Below, piece after piece: positions 1 through 11,800 of a stretch of DNA of 64,000 bases. Source of the DNA: Alviniconcha marisindica (taxonomy: Eukaryota > Mollusca > Gastropoda > Provannidae); NCBI GenBank assembly GCA_018857735.1, contig JABMCL010001569.1, positions 252,001 to 316,000 on the forward strand, in the 5' to 3' direction. The position numbers and the translations under genes are program-made. The notes below the pieces were generated by a model. It was given only the letters and a program-made list of their open reading frames with translations, was not told where the DNA came from and made no database searches. The first letter of the stretch is position 1; every line of letters begins with the position of its first letter.

Positions 1-310
1 GTGCCTTCTCTCTCAGAGAACGACTGTGGAATCCCTCATAAAAGTCCAGTGCATCTGTCATTAGTCAATACATATAATTAGGTTACACATAGATCACAGT
101 CACAGACAAATGTTCCTCTGTAGTGTAGTAAGTCTCTCCCTCTCCCTCCCTCCCTCTTTCTCTCAAAGAACTGTGGGGTCCTCCGTTAAGTCCTCTCTCT
201 CTCTCTAAAAGAAATGTGGGGTCCTCCATTACGTTCTCTCTCTCTCTCTCTCTCGCTCTCTCTCTCCCTCTTTCTGTCAAAGAACTGTGGGGTCCTCCAT
301 TAAGTTCACA
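1..310. repeat. Degenerate minisatellite with CT-rich spacers, LSS intron 7
   Basis: Three to four copies of a unit containing AAAGAACTGTGGGGTCCTCC followed by ATTAAGTT and a CTCTCT run, clearest at about 157-308, with a more diverged copy at 1-50. It lies downstream of LSS exon 7 in the sense direction. Confidence 0.75.
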
Positions 311-483
311 AATTCAACAACATCAACAACAACAACAAAAAGTCTTTACTGAAGAATGAATTTAAGCTCTTTACTGAGGAAAGCCTCTAAGCTATCATCA
401 GAATAAAGCTCATGAAAATTGCCATACAACTGTTCAATACAATCAACTTTTAGAAGAAGAAAAAAAAGGACAGTAATACGCAC

Positions 484-1377
484 AGTAAGCCAGCTCTAGA
501 AATGCTGAGTGTGGGGTGTAGAGGTCAGCACTCGCTACATTACTTCGCATAGCTTTCCAGTTGATGGTGCTGTAGTCTTCGGTATACAACTCCTGATCAC
601 ACACAAACACACACAGAAGTGTGCACACACACACACACACACACATGCACACACATACACACAAACAGACAGACAGACAGACACACACACACACACACAC
701 ACAAACACACATACATGCATGCATGCACACACGCACGCATACACACGCACATGCACACACGTAGGCATGCACATATGCATGCATACACACGTACACACAC
801 AGACACACACACCAAGCGATGATTACAACCTGGTCTGAACACAAATACACTTTCCAGGGTGCCATTTTTCCCTCTTGGACAGAAAGAATGCATGTAATTT
901 GTAATTAATAAAGTTTGAAAAGTATCTACTCACACACACAAAAAACACACAATACAAAACAAATACTGCTACTTTCATTTATGCATGCACACACACAAAC
1001 ACGTGTGTACAGACATAGTGGAGCTGTATAACTGCAGCTAGCATAATCACACAAACACACACACACACACACACACAAACCACAATAACAACAACTCCCA
1101 AAATAAACTGAATTGTTTCACTTTTTAACCAATCTCCACCCACCCCCCATCCCAATTTGAATTTTTCTCTTCCTGGTGCTCACATTTTGGTGTTTTTTGT
1201 CACTGTTTGCTTTGTTTTTGTTATTTTAATTGGCAGTATGGTCATCTTTGCCATGTGTTCAATTTCTTCTCCTTGGACATGTCAGTAATGGTCTGAAAGT
1301 TGACTTTGGTCATCAAATGGAAGATGGACACACACATGTATGCATAAACACAGAAAGGATACACACACACAAACAAT

Positions 1378-1457
<80 letters not shown>

Positions 1458-4400
1458 CACACACACAATCTCACTTGTCTGAGAGAGCGGATGAGGTCAT
1501 CCTCTGGTGCAGTAATGCGCCGGCCATAGCAGTAGGCCATAGGGAGGTACACTTGTCGACAGTGACACCACAGCTTGGATGGATGGAAGGGCAACCATTG
1601 GGGGAAAACCCTACAGCAAACATAAAACTGCTGACGCCACTCTAGCTAAAACTAAACAGTTCACAACCGTTACTAACGCTACACTGCAAAAATCTTGGAC
1701 TGGATATGTTTTTTGATAATTACGCACATACCCCCACCCACAGCACCCCAAAAATGTAAAAGATACAGCTGAACGTGACAAATTGTATAACAGATCAGGA
1801 CATGCTCACACTGTCAGCGTCTTATGACAAGATTTGTAGCATTGGGCAACACTGTCCAGCATCACTGAAAAAGCATACCACGTTTTGGTCACAGCATTCC
1901 AGCTCAGGATAAGGCATCAGACATCATAATAATAATATTCTTGTAAAGTGCACACCAAAGTTGGCTACAAAAGCAGTTTAGAAAATATGGAACAGCTTCT
2001 GAATCCTGAGTTATCTTGATGCTAATGATAGCGACTCTAACGTTTTGCATGACAAAAGCATACCATGTTTTGGTCACAGCATTCCGGTTCAGGATAATGC
2101 ATCAGATATCATAATAATAATATTTTTGTAAAGTGCAAACCAAAGTTGGCTACAAAAGCAGTTTAGAAAATATGGAACAGCCTCTGAATCCTGAGTTATC
2201 TTGATGATAATGATAGCAACTCAAATGTTTTGCATGACATTCACACACATACACAAGAAATTGCTCATGGTGATGTGCCTTTTAAAATATTTGTTATATA
2301 TAAAAATTTGACCACAAAAGGTTCACAAAATACTTCCAGGTAAAAAGCATAAATGCACAACAGATGGGCAAGGTGATTTAAATACTCCCTACTCCCCCAG
2401 CCTAAATGTCCCTCCATTAACATTGTTATGGACAAAATAATAAAGGAGTCACAGTATTAGCAATGGCCAGCTGAGGCCATAATCATACCAATGCAAGCTA
2501 GCACCATAAACTGTACATAATCATACTGCTCACCATTTACAATAAGAAACAAGGCATGTTGTATGTAGCAGCATGACTTCACCATCACATTTTGGTATGA
2601 CCTGACCACATTCAGTTTGACCTATCTGCATTTCAGTATCACCTGAGCACATTTCAGTGCGACCCAACCACATTTCAGTATGACTAGACCACATTTCAGT
2701 GCTGACCTGACCACATTTTAGTATGCCCTGAGTGCATTTCAGTGTGATCTGACTGCATTTGAATATGACCTGACCGCATTTCAGTATGACTTGACCACAT
2801 TTCAGTATGACTTGACCATATTTCAGTATGACGACCACATTTCAGTGCTGACCTGACCACATTTTAGTATGCCCTGAGTGCATTTCAGTGTGATCTGACT
2901 GCATTTGAATATGACCTGACTGCATTTCAGTATGACTTGACCACATTTCAGTATGACTTGACCACATTTCAGTATGAATTGACTACATTTCAGTGCTGAC
3001 CTGACCACATTTTGGTATGCCCTGACTGCATTTCAGTATGACCTGACCACATTTCAGTATGACCTGACCACATTTTACTATGACCTGACCACATTTCAGT
3101 ATGACTTGACCACATTTCAGTATGACCTTACCACATTTCAGGAAAGAGGCAGTGCATGCCATCCCAGTCATAGACATTCAGCACAGCCAGCCAGAACTTG
3201 CCCCAGGAGGGAATGGCACAGGCCGTACCTGACCACCAGACAGAAACACAAATAGTCTGAAACTTGAAGAACAAGTCAGCAGATATGCCCAGAGCATAAT
3301 GCTTGAAACCTGAAGAACAAGTCAGCAGATATGCCCAAAGCACTAGGCTTGAAACCTGAAGAACAAGTCAGCAGATATGCCCAAAGCACTAGGCTTGAAA
3401 CCTGAAGCACAAGTCAGCAGATATGCCCTGAGCATTAGGCTTGAAGTTATTTCTCTACATTTGCCAGCATAGTGACAGCAAGTGATGCTTAAAACTGAAT
3501 AAGTGTCATGTCCACCTTCAGTCAGATCGAATTTGAATGGCTTAAAAGGAAATGAGGTCAATCTTTTGTACTGTAAGGCCTTAATGTCTAAACCCCTTTC
3601 CCCCTAACATGTCAGTTTGAGATGAGATTGAAAAACAAGCTTGCCTCAAGTGAAGGGAAAAATACGCCACACCCTTCAAACTCAGCTCTGTGCAAAATAT
3701 AATACACACACCTTAACTGGACAGTGCAGCTTGTTCTGCATTCACCCTTGATTATTAAAATACTGCTTTTGCTCACCATACTGGGCACCATTTGTTCACT
3801 TAACCTGAAAAAATATATTCATGTCCTGCAATAGATTCCTGGGTGCATTGGGTGTTCAGGTACTGTATTATACTTGCAAGCATCAATATCCAGTTCATAT
3901 TTTCCCCTCCACTGTAACAGGAGATGCCAGTGGGGTAACAGTCTGACTGCTGGTCTTCAAAAAAGACAGCCATGGTTCAGGCCATAGATTGCAGTGCTAA
4001 AATCAAAGGCATATACATCTAAGTTAAAAACAATTTTTACATTGAAACTGCTTCTGTTCTGTGGTACTGAGTAATCCTGATGTGAAAGTGACACAACCAG
4101 ACGCACACTCTGAGCACTGCTTTCCAGCAACGTTCCTCCAAAACTCTCCCAGAATTGGTTATGCCACTGAAAGGGCATTCTTTATCTCTGCAGCTGTCCA
4201 CTGACTCTGTCAACATCCTGTGAAAGGTTTGGGTACTAATAAGCAATATGACTGTGGCAGCAACATAGTGTCCAAGCATGCATGTAAACATGTAAACCCT
4301 GGGTTAAAAAAGAAAAAAAAGGAGTTCCATCTTGATTCAAACAATTTTGGTTTTATTTGTGCTGACGTAAGCAACATAGGTGGTTATAAAAGAAACACCT

Positions 4401-7400
4401 GATCTAATTTCAGTTGTCTGTTACAAACTTACTGTCATCTGAGCGCCAACAAAAAATTGTCCCTTAGCTGACAGTTTTTCAAGACCTATAGTGTAATCAA
4501 TATGGCAGTGGTTGGAGGAAGGATGTTGTAAACCAGTGCCTGGAGTTTGAACCAGATGCTAACACTTCAACAGAAGTGAAAGTTCTCTTGGTGACAACAG
4601 TACCCAGTCTGTGCAGCAAGTTCCGGGCCTTGACAAGGTCAGGGTCATCTGGACCCACTCCCAGAAGCCTCATCGTGGTGTAGTTTAGTGCACAACCGAA
4701 CACTGTCGGTGGTCCTTCAATGTGTCTGCAACACAGTTGCAGCAAGTAGTACAAGTCATATACACCTCTTTGAAGTTTGGAAGTATTCTTATTTTTTTAG
4801 GGAAAGCCAGCTGAGATGCTCTGTGTGATGACAGTATTAACTTGAGAAAGAAACAAAGAAAGAAAAACAAAAATTATGGTGGATATCCTATGGAAGTTTG
4901 CATTCAATTCAACGTTTGCAAATTCAAGCACACAATACAAATATATATATGAGTAAAAAACTAAAATACTGTGAAAGTTAAAAAAAATATAAATAAAATT
5001 AAATAAAAGGCTACCTTAATTTTTGTGCAACTGTTTACACTGTTTGTGTAAACTTATCATTTCAAGGTACACACACAAACCCATTGTACAGGCCCCCATG
5101 CTGTTTACTCTAGAGCTGTAGTTCTTATACAATGAGGAACGCCTTGCCAAATAGTGTGGTGACAGCAGACAGTGTCAGCACATTTAAAGGGGATCAAGCC
5201 ACACCAAAGGAGCATTACAGGCCCTATTAATAGTATTACTATTAGTATTAATAGCGAAAAAAACAAAAAATAGACACACAACAGGTTTACATTTGATTTC
5301 TTGTCCTGTTTGTTAAAAACTAACACTTCAAAGTCATGTAGACATATGACTGTGAATGCTGCCATTTTGTGCCCAGCAGTCCATTTCAGGGATGCCATAA
5401 AACAAGGCCTGCATTTGTGCCCTTCCAGAAAAGTGTTTGTGTAATTCATCTTCTTAAAATGCCAGTCAAAGTCAGGAAAGAGAGTGTGTACATGATCTCA
5501 TCCCTAGTCATGCTTAGATAAGAGCTTATTGAGCTACACACTTTTCAGTTTTACCATTGCCATGCCCCTGTGACCTTGCATTAAAAAAAAAGAAGCATCA
5601 TAGACGAAAGTTTTGACTTTATTCTTCCGCATGCAAAATCTTTTTGTTTATAAATGCAGACTGAACAAACTTAAGCCCACACATGAAGCCTTCATAAACA
5701 ACTTGAAACATACTTACAAAGTTGATAAGCATGTGCATTTAATGGAAATGACTTATGATAAGTTTATGATGAAATGGACACCATATAATCAGACAGTAGC
5801 TTAAATTTTGAGAGACATTTTGCTATTAGGTGATTCAGGCAGGGTTGTTAACTCCCTTGACTTTTGCCCTGCATTGCTTAAGTCCCTTGGCTGCTTTTAC
5901 TTCTGGTGCATACTTTCTTCACAATGGAAGGCGGTGACAGTGAATTTGCGAATTTTACACTGCCAATTTTAAAGGCATTTTTGGAGTCCCGTAGTCATAA
6001 TCTGTCTGGCAATAAACAATAACTTGTTGCTCATGCTATAGGATGCCCCAAAACACTTTTTTTCTATGAACTCGCGATCTTCTGGTCCGCCAAAAAATGA
6101 TGCAAAGACACTTTTTTTCCACCCTCCATCCCCTTTCCACGGTAATTTTTGCAACTGCAACAGTATTGGCATTTGTACTGCTTCGCGATTCTAGGTTTAA
6201 CTTCCACTGTTATACACAGTGTGAAGCAACGCCTACTCAGAAATCGGCCCGGAAGTGCGCTGCGACCTCTCGCAACTTCGTGTACGAAAGATTACAAAGC
6301 GCATTCACTCTAACAAACCAGCTTTGCTGAATCGCCCAATACAAGTGGAACTTATTTATTTTGTGTTTTGCTAAAAACCATTTATATGCAAACATATATA
6401 TATATATATTTTATCTCCTGTGTTACTATGCTACGATGACAGAATATGAATTGTAACAACATTACCTGAATAAATATTAAAACATGTTTAAAAAATAAAT
6501 TGCATCATCTTAAAAAACCTCATTCAAACAGCATCCAAGAAAATATTGGCATTAAAGGTTTTGGTTAAGTCAGGGCATGGCAGCCTAACACTGACAATTA
6601 TACAGACACATAGACTTCATGCAAGTCAGTAAGTGTTATAATGTACGTGCCACCAAGATGTGAGTGACACTGTGAATACCCAATCAGCATGCACAGATGA
6701 GACACATCACTCGTTCAACCACCTGTTTATCTTACAGTTTATTTTATTTTTTCTGTTGGTGAACTTTTGCTCACTGATGGAACCAGGCTGACCGTACATG
6801 GATGAGAGGGAAAAGTATTCTGGTAAGTCTTTCAGATACGTTGGTGCTGCCACGATTTTGTTGGACTTTATGTCAATGGGTGGTGCATTCTGTCTCTTGA
6901 CACACATGTTTATAGTTAAGATGGTATACTAAAGCAGATGAACTCACAGTCCCCATCCACCATCAGGACACTGAACTGATCGGAGGTATCGGATCATCTC
7001 CAGTCGCTGGGCTTCCGTGAATGGTGTTTTGGTCATGTAGCAGACAATCACTAAACCTGAACAAATGAACATGTCCAGTAAAACATTACTAGCGTACTGA
7101 TAATGATAAAATGCCATGCTAGAATTACATCAGCTTAATTCTTCAATCTTCCCACAGAATCTGTCTTATTCATTGTTCCAGCATCATTCCCACTTTCCTC
7201 AAGACTCTTCAACAATTATTGCATTCCACAGAAACTAGAATTCTTCCTTCATACGGAAAACCACACCAAAGCTTATGAAAATGTTGCATTTCTTCCCTTC
7301 ATGTATTTGAGAGTGTTCTTGCATCTTTCTGTTTGCTGCTTATTACATAAAGTTATCACCAATGCTACTGACACTGTTGACAATTGATTTGACAATAACC

Positions 7401-7989
7401 TCCATTTTAAAAAACCCTAGCCAGACTATTGTATTTTTATCCTGTGTCTTAACAGATCACCATCTCTGACTGATTGCTGTTTGTGACTGCACGTTGTACC
7501 GTACACCTCATTCACTTGTCCTCTTTACACCAAGTGGCCCATAATGCTTTATTGAAGGCTTTGATAATGACTCCAGGCTGTCACATAAATGTCTTCTTCA
7601 TCAAGTTCATGAAAGGGGACAAAATTAAAGTCCTAACTCCTATTCATGCCTTATGGCCCGGACATTTGTCTTATCAGTATCAGTCAATTTGTACATGTAT
7701 GTGTACACATCCCTGACCAATGTCTGTGACCAATCACTGTACCCCTGACCAATGTCAGAGGATGACTGACCAGTGTGTATGCAAAGTCACTGACCAGGCA
7801 TCAGGAAGAGAGGACCCCCATAATCTCCTGCCCAGTGACCATCCTCTGCTTGCAGCTTGCTGTAGAATGACATGCCATTGTCAACTGCTTCTGTGGCCAT
7901 TTCTGCTCTGGGTAGTGATGGTGCAAATTCCCTCTAAATAAAGAAAAGAAGTACAACTACCAAAAAATTTATAAATATATACACACACC

Positions 7990-8027
<38 letters not shown>

Positions 8028-8802
8028 TATAAATACATTATAATAGTATTTTTATGGTCACTCAAATGTCAGAGTAAACCCAAAACTCATTAAGAAATGA
8101 AAAATCTGAACTATGTCTAGGAGAATCATGATTAATACAATAAATGCATACAATATGTGTACATAATATATAATCATAATGTATTTAAACAAGTCTAGCT
8201 CAGACCATGAAGACATCACGTGCAAAACTCCTGGTCCCAAACACTCAGACTGACAACTTTTGACCCAGTTTCTTCCCCCTCATCATCCACATCTGGAATG
8301 CAGTCCTTCCCATCATCTTCTCCATTCTCTTTCTAGTTTCCTGACATCTTCACAGGGTATGTAATGGTGAAGACAGGGGCGCCTACTTAGTACTTTCTCC
8401 ATCAACTGTGTGGTCTTTTCGCCCAAACCTTTACAGCAGTAGGCTCACCACAGCACAGTGACTGAGAAAGTTCATCAGTTCTTGGATTGTAACATCCCAT
8501 CAACCAACCACATGGCACATAGGCTCATAGCATTTTACTATTTTTTAGCAACACCTGAGGACCAATCACACATTTATAAACAGGCTAATACTAGTAATAG
8601 TACTTAATACACTCACAGTACTGAGTCCAAGGGAATGTTTCTCCAGCATAGTTTGTGGACGAGCACCCTCATCAGCAACATAAGACCACACCTGGCGTCC
8701 ACCTTCACATTTCAGCCGCCATCGTGTTAAATCTGTTGCTGGCTTTGTCTGGAATGGTCCACCTCGGCTTCGCCGCATTGTGTTCTTGTATGTGAAGCCC
8801 AT
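484..8802 (-). CDS. LSS: Lanosterol synthase (oxidosqualene cyclase), N-terminal 299 codons; 3' part outside window
   Basis: Cyclises 2,3-oxidosqualene to lanosterol in sterol synthesis at the ER membrane. Coding exons, in transcript order: 8802-8617, 7933-7795, 7056-6948, 4725-4604, 3228-3132, 1610-1475, 592-484. All are bounded by AG/GT and phases agree (0,1,2,1,2,0,1), giving 898 nt. Visible family marks: RRGGP-like start ([19 protein letters not shown]), QW-type motif LQAEDGHW at residues 89-96, [11 protein letters not shown] at 135-145, [53 protein letters not shown] and [12 protein letters not shown], all matching vertebrate LSS in order. The catalytic DCTAE region lies beyond position 1. 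The start ATG at 8802 is preceded within 10 bases by a plausible acceptor (TTTTCAG), so a 5' UTR exon may lie upstream. An internal Met at 8777 is an alternative start. Introns 4-7 are packed with satellites. Identification is very secure; the start is less so. Confidence 0.95.
593..1474. repeat. LSS intron 6, dominated by (CA)n/(TG)n microsatellites at both ends
   Basis: CA-rich runs occupy about 600-825, 1055-1078 and 1379-1467. On the LSS sense strand these are UG repeats that begin about 7 bases after the exon 6 donor and run up to the exon 7 acceptor, replacing a usual pyrimidine tract. No coding potential is seen; open frames here are compositional. Confidence 0.9.
1871..2241. repeat. 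Tandem duplication of about 185 bp, LSS intron 5
   Basis: Positions 1871-2051 and 2056-2241 are near-identical copies (AAGCATACCA, CATAATAATAATATT, GTTGGCTACAAAAGCAGTTT and TTTTGCATGAC recur in the same order) with a few percent substitutions. Confidence 0.85.
2588..3141. repeat. 21-bp minisatellite beginning at the LSS exon 5 splice donor
   Basis: About 26 copies of a 21-bp unit; on the plus strand each reads approximately CACATTTCAGTATGACCTGA plus C. The right-most unit (3122-3141) overlaps the last 10 coding bases of LSS exon 5 and its 5' splice site. On the sense strand each unit carries GAAATGTGGTCAGGT where the genuine exon end reads GAAATGTGGTAAGGT. Long open frames across it follow from the unit length being a multiple of three. 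Confidence 0.95.
3240..3446. repeat. 46-bp minisatellite, LSS intron 4
   Basis: About four tandem copies of a 46-bp unit containing GAACAAGTCAGCAGATATGC and GCACTAGGCTTGAAACCTG. It lies just upstream, in sense, of the exon 5 acceptor, so exon 5 sits between two unrelated minisatellites. Confidence 0.9.
5923..6112 (+). pseudogene. Broken remnant of a SAP-like domain protein, probably from a mobile element
   Basis: From the ATG at 5923 the plus strand reads [20 protein letters not shown], then [12 protein letters not shown], then a TAA stop, then [11 protein letters not shown]...[13 protein letters not shown] and a second stop, all in one frame. The helix-turn-helix spacing ([25 protein letters not shown]) resembles SAP DNA-binding domains. 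It is antisense to LSS and inside its intron. I infer a dead transposon-encoded open frame; the source element is not identified. Confidence 0.45.
6180..6300. promoter_or_regulatory. CpG-rich patch with an ETS/GABP-like site
   Basis: A local cluster of CpGs with GGCCCGGAAGTGCGCTGCG, which contains the CCGGAAGTG core bound by ETS/GABP factors in housekeeping promoters. It stands out from AT-rich surroundings within LSS intron 3. It may be a promoter piece of the neighbouring mobile-element remnant. Function is not shown. Confidence 0.3.
7990..8025. repeat. (CA)n microsatellite, LSS intron 1
   Basis: An uninterrupted CA run in the intron between coding exons 1 and 2. Confidence 0.9.
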
Positions 8803-10059
8803 ATCTCTGAAAATACTGACCCCCCAAAAAGGGGGTTGCGTGCATTATTAAAAAAATATGTACATGAGTATATGTGGGGGAAGGGGGTGTATAATTACGT
8901 AAGTACTTGAAATCTTTGTGAACAAGTTGCTAAAACTGGTCTGTTACAGTTTTACTTTTTATGAAAGGACAAAAGTTGTCTTTCATCACAGAAAATTGGG
9001 TTTGTCAGTATGTCAGTTGGCACTAAGGACAAAATCCTGAAAAGCAAAATCTTAATTAAAAACAAACGATTTCCTAAAATATTGGAAATAACGCTTGTGC
9101 CTGCTTCAACAACAGAACCAAAATATTTAATAAAATGACCAATTGAATACCATTACCAATGAGTGTCTAATTACTGGTATTATCTAAATGATGCTGAAAA
9201 TGAAAGACATGATGTTTTTATTGAAATGGATGATGGAAAACATTAAGAACAGCACATGGGCTAGATTTCTGACACTTGTGTGACAGTGTTTTTTCCGTTC
9301 AGGTCTTTTGCAATACCCCAGGAGTCATACTGACTCAGTGACTGACACATTTAACATTAAGCCTAGAAGTGTTTGTGCTCCCAGTCATTTAAACAATCAG
9401 CTTCAGTACGAACCAGTTCAGTACATTCTTCCATTTAATAATCCTTTGCAGTTTTTTTGTTTTGTTTTGTTTTTCAATCAATGAACAAGTATATTTTTCT
9501 GATAGTGATATATTATATTGTTTGCATTCATTTTTTTTTCTCCGATTTTTTTTCTTTTGGATGAGTGCCCAAGCACATTCAATGTACTGATCAGTCAGTA
9601 TTACTATCACTGTAAATGTAAGTATTGTGAAAGGACCAAAGTAGCTAAACACTGACAGCACTTGAAAAACCCAAACTGAGCTGGGATGAACATTTACCAA
9701 AGGAAATGATCATCCATACTTACTGTATACATATATATAACATTTAAAAAAAAAAAAATGCACACTCCCTCCCTGTTCAATGTTGCGCTGTATAAATTCA
9801 ATAGCAGTAGTAGTAGTATATATATATATATATTACAGTAATTCCAAAACAAATCTTAATTGAACTCTTTTTTTCTTCTGCGAGTCTACCAGAATCAAGC
9901 CACTTACTGTTGATCACAGCCCAGCCTTGCCTATTCTTCAAATGCAAGACAGATTCACTCAGAAGATGTTGGTGAAATTTTTCTCCATTCACAATATAAA
10001 AACTAGGCTAGTACAAGTAGTAGATAGGCCTACAGTATGACTGCCATGACAGATATGGC

Positions 10060-10110
10060 TAGGTCAGAGCCAATCGGGCCACGCTATATTGCCCAATCAA
10101 AAAGGGCCCA
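10060..10110 (-). promoter_or_regulatory. Two CCAAT boxes 20-25 bp apart, possible LSS promoter
   Basis: Plus-strand GAGCCAATCGG (about 10068) and GCCCAATCAA (about 10090), i.e. two inverted CCAAT boxes on the LSS sense strand. NF-Y sites are usual in sterol-synthesis promoters, but no convincing SREBP site was seen. The distance to the LSS ATG would need a 5' UTR intron of about 1 kb. Confidence 0.3.
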
Positions 10111-10868
10111 TTCAGAACAGGTGGTGTCGGAAGAGGCCGATGTATCAACAGGCTTTCTTTTTAGTCTTTAGGCCCAAATTTGCAAGAGAACAAAGTCTCA
10201 TTTAGCAAATGGTTTTTTTTCACAGGATCCGTCAAACCACCGTTGTCTCTTTCTCGCCAAAATATAATCTGCCTGAACGACTCACAATCACATTCACAGT
10301 GACACCGACAGGTTATGGAGCAGACGACGCATCTGTCTTGTCTATCTTTACCCCAGTCATTTGTTGTCCTTATCCTGCAATTAATCAACATCAAATTTCA
10401 AAAGAATTTCTTTGGAACGTTTTTTAAATTCACCTACAAACATACCACTCTGCATCTAGTGTTATCTGAAAGTTGAGACAGTTCGAAGTTGTACCCAAAC
10501 CACTGAATCTGTGCCAACACAGGGAAGGGAAGTAATACGCACTCCGATATCTTAAAACCCAAAACTAGCTAATACAACTAAACCTCTGCTGTGTTAAATA
10601 GTACTAGTAGTAGTAGCACTAGCAGCCTAGGGACAAACGCTTGAAAGTGCCTGATGCTTGATACTATTTTTAGTACCCATGGTAACGTTTTAATGTTTGG
10701 CCTTAATTACAGAGTATTATTCTGTAGTACTGTAGCTGGCCTCTTTATTGACCAATGTTTGCTATTAGCTTGGGAACATCTGTCAGCACACAACATGTAG
10801 CAACAACATCAGTAATTAAAGCATTTGTAAAGCCCCAAATCTTCTCTAGCAGGACCATTCTAATCACG

Positions 10869-10947
<79 letters not shown>

Positions 10948-10948
10948 G
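10869..10948. repeat. (CA)n microsatellite, intergenic
   Basis: About 37 uninterrupted CA units followed by CGCACGCACACA. Confidence 0.95.
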
Positions 10949-11613
10949 CACACATGGCCGGTACCCTCTCACAATGAGTACACTATTGCGGCACTGACTG
11001 CCAATCCAACTTCAGGGTGATGGTCAAAATGATAATAATAATTTTCTAATAAGTAATACGTGTATCATCTTGCTGTGAACAGACATAAAATAAAACACTG
11101 ACTGACTAATATTACACAATGAGTGGAGGTTCACAGAATGGAGTTGAATAGCTGTATGAGAGGGGAAGACATGGCAGGTCTGTTGTTTTAGAAAAAAAAT
11201 GAAGTTTTGTGGTTGTATATGAAGGAGCCCAGAAAAAAAATTAAAAATTTTTTTTTGAGAGGAGAGGGGAAGGCCATTCATGTACTGTGCTGATGATGGA
11301 AAAGGTGTGGCAACCAACAGTATTTGGTTTGTGGAATCTACATGAGACAGAAGGTATATGAAGTGTGGTGATCTGTACAAAAACAAACAACAACGACAAA
11401 ACAAACAAACAAACAAAATCTTCTTAATTCGATATATAATTCAAGGCCAGGGGTATTAACAATATAATCCTTAATTTGCAGTTTCATTAAGGGCCTCTTC
11501 TACCATTTGGGTAAAACAATTTTTTAAGAGACTAGCTCTCAAAACATGTCTTGTCTAACATATGATAAGATTAAAGATCAAGACAAAAACTGAAAAGTCA
11601 GGAGTAACACACC

Positions 11614-11800
11614 ACGTAAGGGAGTTTATCAGCACAACAACAAAGACCTGAGTTTCCTACAGTAAATCTCACCTGGCATGCAAGTAAATGCAAGGTAATG
11701 TACCTTGGTACCAGAGGTACAGTCTCAAAAAAGAAAAGAAAAAAAGATGCCCCTCAGTGGCATATTTACCCTACATTTCAGGTACACTTGACAACGCAGG
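11614..11800. repeat. Copy of the MITE-like family also found at 42517-42955
   Basis: Shares the order CACAACAACAAAGACC-GAGTT-CCTACAGTAA, CACCTGGCATG, AGTAAATGCAAGGTA, CCAGAGGTAC and GATGCCCCTCAGTGGCATAT with 42560-42700. Only the left and middle parts are recognisable; the right inverted repeat is not found. Confidence 0.75.

Larger units (their letters stand above)
4726..6947. other. LSS intron 3: AT-rich, with one degenerate coding remnant
   Basis: Apart from the SAP-like remnant near 5923-6110, the CpG-rich patch near 6180-6300 and a short (TA)n at 6391-6410, nothing recognisable is seen. Confidence 0.6.
8803..11000. other. Upstream region of LSS; no coding gene seen
   Basis: Mostly AT-rich. 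It contains a short (TA)n near 9818-9831, a poly(A) tract near 9747 and a 75-bp (CA)n run at 10869-10943. No open frame looks conserved. The likeliest regulatory part is the CCAAT-bearing stretch near 10060-10110. Confidence 0.5.

Noticed and set aside
443..893. Long open frames on both strands over CA repeats
   Set aside because: They are products of the dinucleotide repeat; only the 484-592 minus segment is coding (LSS exon 7).
2530..3177. Minus-strand open frames with repeating ILKCGQV
   Set aside because: The 21-bp satellite period keeps frames open. There is no similarity to any protein and it lies within LSS intron 5.
8260..8480. Possible LINE 3' end on the plus strand ([15 protein letters not shown])
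   Set aside because: Only a short match to the FFPRT-x-WN-LP motif; neighbouring sequence does not continue the similarity.
10161..10427. Overlapping 72-77-codon frames on both strands upstream of LSS
   Set aside because: No conserved features and no supporting splice structure.
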